Shown here: in pieces, positions 57,769 to 64,000 of the stretch
How the letters are laid out: each line of letters starts with the position of its first letter
How positions within the stretch are numbered: the first letter of the stretch is position 1
DNA from: Closterium sp. NIES-65
Lineage: Eukaryota; Streptophyta; Zygnematophyceae; Desmidiales; Closteriaceae
Direction of reading: 5' to 3'
DNA: 64,000 bases
NCBI GenBank assembly: GCA_948144175.1
Contig: CANXME010002096.1
Location: forward strand, 1,798,001-1,862,000
Program-made: the position numbers and the translations under genes
Notes under the pieces: model-generated
What the model saw: the letters and a program-made list of their open reading frames with translations, nothing else
The model's database searches: none
What the model was told of the DNA's origin: nothing

Positions 57769-58002
57769 TGTCAAGAATAATATATATATTTCTATATATT
57801 GTTTTTGTAACTGCCTGTAGTGTAGACTACTGTAGTTATATAATGTTCTGTTTTGGTGGTGCACCTTTCTTCTTGCCTATTTGTACTCCTCGCTCTATAG
57901 TGAAACCCTCTCTTTTGTTCAAACTTTCTCGACCTTTCCAAAACTCACTCGAGCTCGATCTCTCCTAGCCATGGCTCCTAAGCCTTGCTAGTTATTCTCA
58001 CA
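57769..58002 (+). repeat. Solo LTR of copia family 2
   Basis: 234 bp, TGTCAAGA...TTCTCACA, with a perfect 5-bp duplication GGCCC (57764-57768 and 58003-58007). It shares gtaactgcctgta, ggtggtgcacct and other blocks with the LTRs of Copia-E and the Copia-C 5' end, in the opposite orientation. A solo LTR is the usual product of LTR-LTR recombination. Confidence 0.88.
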
Positions 58003-58381
58003 GGCCCTTCCTCTTGCGACGGTGGCTCGTAGGCGCGTGGCGACGTCACGATGACTCGCCACCAGTCCATGGCGGGGCCCCTTAGCAGCGAAACGGCATA
58101 CCGAATCTTCGCTGCGTGCGACTCGACGTAATTCGCGTCGAAGAAGACGTTCATCGTGAAGACCCACAATTGAACCGTTGGACCTCCAGGCTGGCTCGGG
58201 TCGAAGCAGGGCGGGTGTTGCGGCTTGAGTGGCATTGGTGCCATAATGGCCTGTTCGCCACTTGTCGTCGCGAACTCCACGTGCCGGCGGGCTTCGCGAG
58301 GCTCCCGTGGGCTTGGTGTGACCCTGTTTCCTCCCATGCCAGGCATCGGCTAAGCGGCACCATCGCTGGCTGCGCCTGAGC

Positions 58382-58625
58382 TGATAAAATGTACGAGAGT
58401 TTAAGTGAGTTTTAACTAGGGCCTAGGCTTAGTAGCCTAGGCCCAAATAGGATGTCGAGTGGGTTTTGGCAAGGGTGAGGTTCGAGTGAGTTGAGGAAGA
58501 ATGAGTTTCACTATAGTTTCGAAGAACATATAGCAAAGGAAACAAGTGAAGAGGTGCACCACCTACAGATTTAAATAACTACACTAACTACAGCTACAGG
58601 CAGTTACATAATATAAGTTCTGACA
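58382..58625 (-). repeat. Copia-E 3' LTR
   Basis: 244 bp, TGATAAAATG...TTCTGACA. Confidence 0.9.
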
Positions 58626-59119
58626 CTCCCCCATAACTGCCTGCAGCAGGAGTTTGTGTAGAATACAACCTGCAGGTGTACACATGCAAAATAATAAAGA
58701 AAAAGCAACAGCAGGAACTGCAGGCGGGCTGACACAAGTAGGTCACCCCCTCCATCTTCTCACCCTCCTCCTTCCCCTCCCCCACACTGCTGCAGGAGCA
58801 GCAGAGAGGGGTGGAAGAGAGGAGAGGTGGAGGGACGGCTGCTGGTTGCCTCACACCCGCCACCCCGGTGCCTCTCCCCCTGCTCCCCCACACCCTCACA
58901 CCCTCCCCCCCAGCGGCAGCTGCAGCAGTGGGAACAAAAGGAGGAGGAGGGGAAGGGAAGGATACGACCCAATACTCCAACACCCGCCACCCCCATACCC
59001 TCCCCCCCACGGCTGCAGGGAGACGAAGGAGGAGAGGGTGGGCGGGAAGAAAGCCGCAGAGCGGCTAAACAGGGTCGATGCAGGTAGGTCAGGGGCAGCT
59101 GCAGGGAATGCAGGTGCGG

Positions 59120-59410
59120 AGAGCACCGTCGCAGGCGCCAAGGGCGGGTCCGCGGCGGCTCAAGGGCACCGCCGCGGGCGCCAGGGGCGGGTCCGCGATG
59201 GCGCAGTGCACCGCCGCGGGCGCCAGAGGCGGGTCCGCGACGGCTAAGGTCACCGCCGCGGGCGCCAGAGGTGGGTCCGCGACGGCTCAGGGCACCGCCG
59301 CAGGCGCCAGAGGCGGGTCCGCGACGGCTAAGGGCACCGCCGCGGACGCCAGAGGCGGGTCCGCGACGGCTAAGAGCGCCGTCGCGGGCGCCAGGGGCGG
59401 GTCCGCGACG
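59120..59410 (-). repeat. 42-43 bp tandem repeats in Copia-E
   Basis: About seven units of the type caccgccgcgggcgccag followed by aggcgggtccgcgacggct. A GC hairpin (gcgcgcctcgggcgcgt on the element's strand) follows near 59430-59450. Confidence 0.85.
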
Positions 59411-59514
59411 GGTAGAAAAGAAAGACGTCACGCGCCCGAGGCGCGCGACCAGAAATACAGCAGCAGAAGCATTAGGCGGGCCCACAGGCCTAGTCGTAAC
59501 GCGCTCTGATAGCA

Positions 59515-59758
59515 TGATAAAATGTACGACAGTTTAAGTGAGTTTTAACTAAGGCCTAGGCTTAGTAGCCTAGGCCCAAATAGGATGTCGAGTGGGTTTT
59601 GGCAAGGGTGAGGTTCGAGTGAGTTGAGGAAGAATGAGTTTCACTATAGTTTCGAAGAACATATAGCAAAGGAAACAAGTGAAGAGGTGCACCACCTACA
59701 GATTTAAATAACTACACTAACTACAGCTACAGGCAGTTACATAATATAAGTTCTGACA
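59515..59758 (-). repeat. Copia-E 5' LTR
   Basis: 244 bp, about two differences from 58382-58625. Confidence 0.9.
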
Positions 59759-60183
59759 TGAGCGCTGTCCCACGCTGTTGTTTTGTGTTGGTGTGCCGGA
59801 CGAGATGACGATCGGCTCGTCTGATTGTGCAGATGCATTTGTCGATGCGTGTGGTGGCGCTGGAGTGTTCATCGTTGATTGCTGACGCGCGGAGTCACGT
59901 TCCGCCGTGAGCGTCGCAATTTCGAGCGCCGAATCTTCGAGTTGGCGCATTAGACGGTCGAGTTGCTCCTTCGTCAATGTGGCGAGCGTGAATTCGGCCA
60001 TGGCGGGGGTGTCGGGCGAGCTCAGCGAAAGCCTCGGTCGTGGCCGTGCGTGCTTACGAGAGAGGACTACTAGCGGCGGTGCCGTGTCGCTGAGAGACGT
60101 CTACCCCCCCCAAAAATTGAGATAGTGGGGAAGCGAAGGTGTGGGTGCGGTCCGAGAGGAGATCGTAGGCTCTGAATACCAAG

Positions 60184-60526
60184 TGTTACGAGTGCAATTG
60201 AGTGAACGAACGAGAATTGCACTATCGAAGCAAGAGTACAATGAGCGAAGGCATGAGCGAAGAATATATAACGAAACTACAGTGGTAACAGTAATGGACT
60301 GTGGTTGTCACGTGACGGGCCTGGGACTGAGGTTGGGAAAAAGTGTCGAAGTGGAGGCCCGAAGCGCGGGTTACCCGCCGAGCCGTGAGGTCGGGGTGCG
60401 ATGTGCGAAGGTGGCGGGCGGATTGTCGATGCGAGGGTTGCGAGTGGTAACGGTGCTGACTCTGGTGCTAGAGTGATGTACGGGTTGAGCAGGGATGCTA
60501 AGTAAGGTAAAGGAATTTTCCTTACT
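60184..60526 (-). repeat. Gypsy-2 5' LTR
   Basis: 343 bp; the minus-strand PBS TGGTATTCAGAGC lies just outside its low-coordinate edge, as in Gypsy-1. Confidence 0.92.
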
Positions 60527-60750
60527 ATGGAGTACAGTAGAACACAGTTTCAATTCCTTCATAGGAAAATGGATTAGAAAATGAAAACCAGCAAAAATTG
60601 CTCATTGCACGGTCTCCCCAATACTGCAGATTGCTCATTAGCAAGCTATTTCACCCACAGGCATTTCAAACACACATTGGTCGTCCTGTTTGTCATGGTG
60701 CTACACCCACGAGAAGTGGGTCGAGAAGTGGGTTGGGAGGAAGTAGAAGC

Positions 60751-61824
60751 TTAGGCCTTGCAAAACAGGAAGCCAAGAGGTCCTTTGCATGGATTGCAAC
60801 CCAAGTTGACCTTGACAATTTCACTGCCACAGCAAGGAAAAAAACAAGCAGTTGCCACTACCACTGGTAAGTTACGATAACAGATTTGACGCAGAATTGA
60901 TTGAAAAAGAGGATGAAGAAACGAAATACCAACACACTGACCTGTGCGTGCAACAAATATCGTGTGACTTACTCGTGGTCGTGCTCGACACTTGTGTCGT
61001 ACGCTGTAGTCTTGACAACAAACATTAGCGTGTTCTTCCCCTTGGGCTTGATAGTTACGGACCCTCCATCCCCTACCTTCCGCTGAAACCTGAAGAGGGG
61101 AACGAAGAGACAATTGTTAGTTTTGCGATTTCAGGTGACGTTCAGAGCCTGAAAACTCACATTAATCGCACGTCACATTTGAGTTCGTTTGAGCCTCATA
61201 GTTCACCGCGACTCAGTTTGAAAAATGATTGTCTGTATTTGAAACGAACGGCTGAGAGTCGTCCGAGTTGAGATTTGCATCTGGAAGAAATGCATCAGAG
61301 CGCAGCTTACTTGAGAGACGACGGGCCGCCGCTTTTCTGCTTGAGTGTCAGCACGTCAGGACTCCACGAAGCGTCCGCGACTCCGGTCATCGACGCCCCC
61401 GTGAGCGCCAAAACCTTGGGGGTTGAGGAATCGCTCGAGACCGCGAAAGCGTCGCCCGTCATTTCGCCGTCGTCGGAAAACCCGACGCCGTACCATCCCT
61501 TGCTGCGAAATCCGTTGCCTTTCAGGAGGAAATTTACGGTGGTGGAATCGACGACCTTCCAATGGAGGCTTACGCTGTCAAAACATAAAAGACAGGAGAC
61601 ATTGTGCAAAAGACGTCTTGTCAACACGTCGTCATCATCAGAGGAACTCGATATGAATAACTGGAACAAATACGTCAGTTTAACTGGCTGTTGGAACGAG
61701 GATCAAACGCTTACCCTTTGATTGGGGAGATCGCTGAAGTGTACCCTTTGACCGACGAGAAAGAGCATCCCTGAATCAGCGCCGGAAGCGACACCAACAC
61801 AAAGAGGACGGCGACAACACGCAT
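60751..61824 (-). CDS. dom3: secreted DOMON-domain protein, four compact exons
   Basis: Exons 61824-61715, 61574-61311, 61089-60973 and 60823-60751; donors GTAAGC, GTAAGC and GTAAGT, acceptors CAG. All introns are phase 2 and short (140, 221, 149 bp), giving 187 aa in frame. The start MRVVAVLFVLVSLPALIQG is a clear signal peptide. The mature protein begins CSFSSVKGYTS. Exon 2: VSLHWKVVD, GWYGVGFSDDGEMTG (putative haem Met). Exon 3: VGDGGSVTIKPKGKNTLMF, ending VEHDH (putative haem His). Exon 4: VNLGCNPCKGPLGFLFCKA. No membrane anchor or cytochrome b561 part follows, so it is likely a free secreted or wall protein. It has no exon duplicates and is the best template for the family. Confidence 0.82.
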
Positions 61825-63516
61825 TGTAGTAGTCGTTGTCGCCGTCTCGAAATTCCGCAAGCAAGTCATTGTGAAGACTTCTTCGAAAAGAAGGAGCCTT
61901 CGATTTGCACAGCAGACGGGGTGGACGCTGCTTCGCGTCGGAAGTGTTAATTGCGAGGTGAGGAGAGATGGGCTTCTGGTGAGAGTGGCGGCGGGGCTTG
62001 GAAGTGGTCGGGGTGGGTTGTGGCAAGGTGGTGGAGCGTGGGGGGCTCGATGAGTGTGATGGGAGGAATGCAATGAGCACGGGGGAACTGGTGAAATACT
62101 CCATAACCCGCCAGGTTGTAGTAAACCAGGCAGGGCACGCCATGCTTGGGAAAGGCCGGGCTAGATCTGGGAGGCTGGTCTGGGAAGTGACCAAGTGCGG
62201 CAGCGGGCGCCGCACCAGACCATACCAGCTGGTCTGGAAAGGTTTCTTGACATGTTGCAGATAACGGAGCAGGCTTGGTTATACAGTTCCGTATGCCCAA
62301 CAAAGCTTTTGATTTGACCTGAAACTTGTGAAAGTTTTTTGACAAGGAAACATGGCCTTCTCTGGTGTGCCTCAATTCCACTTCACACGCATTGTCGAGA
62401 ACAATTGGACTTTCAGACAGCTACGACTGCAGTCATGTACACCCCCATGTGTTGTATCCAAAAACGAATACTTCCAGACGACACATGGGGGTGGGTAGTG
62501 AGGCTTTTCTGAGCTGAGCTACGGGAAGTCAAACTGAGGCTTGGGTCCGTCAAACTAGAAGAGGTGGTTTGGTTACCCTGGCGGGCTGAGCGAGTGCCCA
62601 AACCACGCCTAGTACACACCACCAAAACGCAGCCACCACGGCCGAATTTTAGTTTCTAGTTACATCATTGTAGCGGGCTGGAGTTGATGTGGTCAAAAGC
62701 GCAGATGAAAAAAGTAAATCATTTCATTTGGGAGCCACAGAGTAACCAACTGTGATTTATTCAATTTTCGAATCATTTTTCTTGGGAGAAAGAAGCACTA
62801 TCTGTACCCGTTTCTGCTGGGAAATTCCACAAGCTTTGGAATTGAGAGCTGGGTGGGTTGTGTGTTGTGGGTTGGTTTGGGAGCCACAGAGTGCGACTCG
62901 CCACAAGCCGTACAAAGATGTGGAACGCTTATCACATGGACACACGTGGACCTAATGATGGCTGCCAAAAGTCCTTCGCGCTGGATATCCATAAGGTATG
63001 TGATACGGCGTTCGGTCCGTCGATTTCGTCTATCACTCAAAAGGTCCTTCAACAAACGGCCTTGATCTCCTAGAACGGGCAAATCAGAACGTCGCACAAC
63101 GATAATGGATGCACCAACCGACCTAGTTCACTCCACAAATGAAAACCTCGGTATTGAGAGACGGCACAGCCTTAGGTTGGATCTTTGCAGTCGAGTTTGT
63201 TGCAGTGCACAATCCATAAAACAGCTCCGTAAATGTTAGTTGGCTATAAAAAACACTAGGTAATCGAAACTCTTTTGACTAGAAGGGTGATGCTACAATT
63301 TCTACAGGAGAGGCTAATGTGGAGAGATGTCTATAAATGCACCAAGTACCCATCACCAGTGGCAGAACGAGTCAATCTTCTGAGCCTGGTTTGTGAATTT
63401 ACTCCCATACATTACATCGGTTTAGCCGCTGTCAAAGCTATGACTGTATACGAACGACTGCCGACATTGTGCAGCTGCTGTTCTCCTTGTAACCAGTGCG
63501 CCTATCAACGACCTGC
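61825..63516. other. Spacer between dom3 and dom4
   Basis: 1.7 kb without a supported gene; it should hold the dom3 promoter and the dom4 3' UTR. It contains the inverted repeat at 62440-62493, a second short inverted repeat (gtggtttgg/ccaaaccac, near 62565-62607) and a repeated ttgggagccacagagt near 62729 and 62877. Frames of 60-90 codons here show no known motif. Confidence 0.5.
62440..62493. repeat. 13-bp inverted repeat with 28-bp loop
   Basis: CACCCCCATGTGT (62440-62452) and its exact complement ACACATGGGGGTG (62481-62493). Could form a hairpin or be a paired protein-binding site; no gene assigned. Confidence 0.75.
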
Positions 63517-64000
63517 TTAGTTAAACGTATTGCAAAGCATCTTGCGGACGACGCCCGAGCAGCCATTGCAGGAGAGATCAATGACGGCATGGCCACTGCA
63601 CGTGAATGGGAGGGAGGGAAGGGAGGGAGGTAATTGAGAAGGGGCAAGGGGAACAGAGGGACGAGATGGAGGAGAGAGATTGGAACGTCAGATTGTAGAG
63701 AAAGGAGGTAGGAGCCGCAGTCTTAGTACAGCCTGGAACGTCAGAGATATTCGGAAACTTAGCAATTCAAGGATTTATCAGGGCTTGCAAGGGGTGCACG
63801 TACCAATTGGCGTGGCTGTTGGGTTCCAACCAAGTGGTCTTTGCGAAGACCATGCGACTAGCCTAGAAACTCAGAGAATTCTAGAAATCTATCAGGGGCT
63901 AAAAAGGGGTGCATCCCGACAACGTGGTCTTTGCGAAGGCCATGTGACTCGGCTCGAACTTCAGAGATAATTTTAGAAATCTATCAAGGGCTTGAAAGAG
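63517..64000 (-). CDS. dom4 (partial): 3' end of a fourth DOMON gene
   Basis: Terminal exon 63595-63517: a pyrimidine-rich tract and CAG acceptor, then GHAVIDLSCNGCSGVVRKMLCNTFN and TAA. The SCNGC and final-Cys pattern matches dom2 exon 4. Upstream, 63870-63804 reads MVFAKTTWLEPNSHANW and ends at a GTACGT donor (63803-63802) in phase 2, in register with the terminal exon and similar to the dom3 exon 3 tail (MFVVKTTAYDTSVEHDH). The head of exon 3 is not found here, and a stop lies in frame just upstream of this tail. So 63804-63870 may be a duplicated tail, with the full exon beyond 64000. Exon 4 is fairly sure, the exon 3 tail less so. Confidence 0.55.
63739..64000 (-). repeat. Imperfect tandem repeats at window edge (dom4 exon 3 tail copies)
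   Basis: A unit containing tcagaga...atctatcagggct...gtggtctttgcgaag recurs near 63739, 63870 and 63961 and continues out of the window. Antisense, two units read MVFAKTTW and MAFAKTT. This is the same kind of tail duplication as in dom1 and dom2. Confidence 0.6.

Larger units (their letters stand above)
58382..59758 (-). mobile_element. Copia-E: short non-autonomous family-2 element
   Basis: 1377 bp with 244-bp LTRs (58382-58625 and 59515-59758) that differ at about two positions, flanked by the perfect duplication TGAGC (58377-58381 and 59759-59763). A PBS-like TGCTATCAGAGC abuts the 5' LTR. The 889-bp interior has no Gag or Pol. Its leader-like half closely matches the leader of Copia-C, pointing to that lineage as helper. 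It looks whole as a non-autonomous element and is young. Confidence 0.9.
57200..60001 (-). mobile_element. Gypsy-2 Gag region with two insertions
   Basis: Gag core and CCHC knuckle (CFACNRPGHRKSEC) about 57200-57768, a further Gag part about 58003-58381, and the N-terminal coiled-coil part (MAEFTL start at 60001) about 59764-60001. The solo LTR at 57769 and Copia-E at 58382 separate them. Confidence 0.82.
31172..60526 (-). mobile_element. Gypsy-2: chromodomain Gypsy carrying nested insertions
   Basis: Same family as Gypsy-1. Two 343-bp LTRs (31172-31514 and 60184-60526) and a 5-bp duplication ATGGA (31167-31171 and 60527-60531). Its own parts are integrase-chromodomain (about 31600-33000), RNase H and RT (about 55190-56500), protease (about 56650-57200) and Gag (about 57200-60000). 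LTRs differ at about 20 of 343 positions by eye (near 6%), making it the oldest dated element here. It is broken in many places and holds at least six other insertions. Confidence 0.9.

Noticed and set aside
61998-62264. Plus-strand frame of 88 codons upstream of dom3
   Set aside because: No recognisable domain, and it overlaps the likely promoter and 5' UTR of dom3.
63275-63520. Plus-strand frame of 81 codons
   Set aside because: It abuts the dom4 terminal exon on the other strand; the minus-strand exon has an acceptor, phase and family motif, while this frame has none.

Overview
The window looks like nuclear DNA of a green-lineage eukaryote. Supporting signs are Ty1/copia elements coding one long Gag-Pol frame, chromodomain Gypsy elements, primer-binding sites resembling the plant initiator-Met tRNA 3' end, GT-AG introns with long pyrimidine tracts and high GC. 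A streptophyte alga (zygnematophyte/charophyte type) is my inference; no marker gene fixes the species.

Layout. 1-1419: tail of a plus-strand Copia (Copia-Z). 1420-21395: chromodomain Gypsy (Gypsy-1, minus) with two complete Copias nested inside it (Copia-A 3120-10402, TSD TTTGG; Copia-B 11851-19126, TSD CTGCG). 22326-30213: two convergent host genes, dom1 (+) and dom2 (-). 31172-60526: a second Gypsy (Gypsy-2, TSD ATGGA) carrying a small TIR element that holds Copia-C, Copia-D and Copia-F, plus a solo LTR (57769-58002) and a 1.4-kb non-autonomous element (Copia-E). 60751-61824: host gene dom3 (-). 63517-64000: 3' end of a fourth relative, dom4 (-), running off the window.

The host genes form one family. 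Each encodes a small secreted protein with one DOMON domain in four exons, with every intron in phase 2. I assembled dom1, dom2 and dom3 by matching splice sites; each stays in frame to a stop (about 287, up to 317, and 187 aa). They keep a Met in the GW...M stretch and a His near the end of exon 3, which fit the usual haem-b axial ligands of DOMON cytochromes, and a frame of four cysteines (one at the end of exon 1, three in exon 4).

The most unusual feature is repeated tandem duplication of exon tails together with the following 5' splice donor. It is seen in dom1 exons 1, 2 and 3, in dom2 exons 1 and 3, and probably in dom4 exon 3. dom1 also has extra copies of the exon 2 head and of exon 4. 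dom3 is compact and has none. The satellite-like DNA at 26.9-28.1 kb is largely made of copies of the dom2 exon 3 tail, and the 29-bp minisatellite in dom1 intron 1 is a row of six splice donors.

The Copias fall into two LTR families that have recombined. Copia-C has a different LTR at each end, and Copia-F combines a family-2-type Gag with family-1 LTRs. Copia-B and Copia-D look whole and very young.
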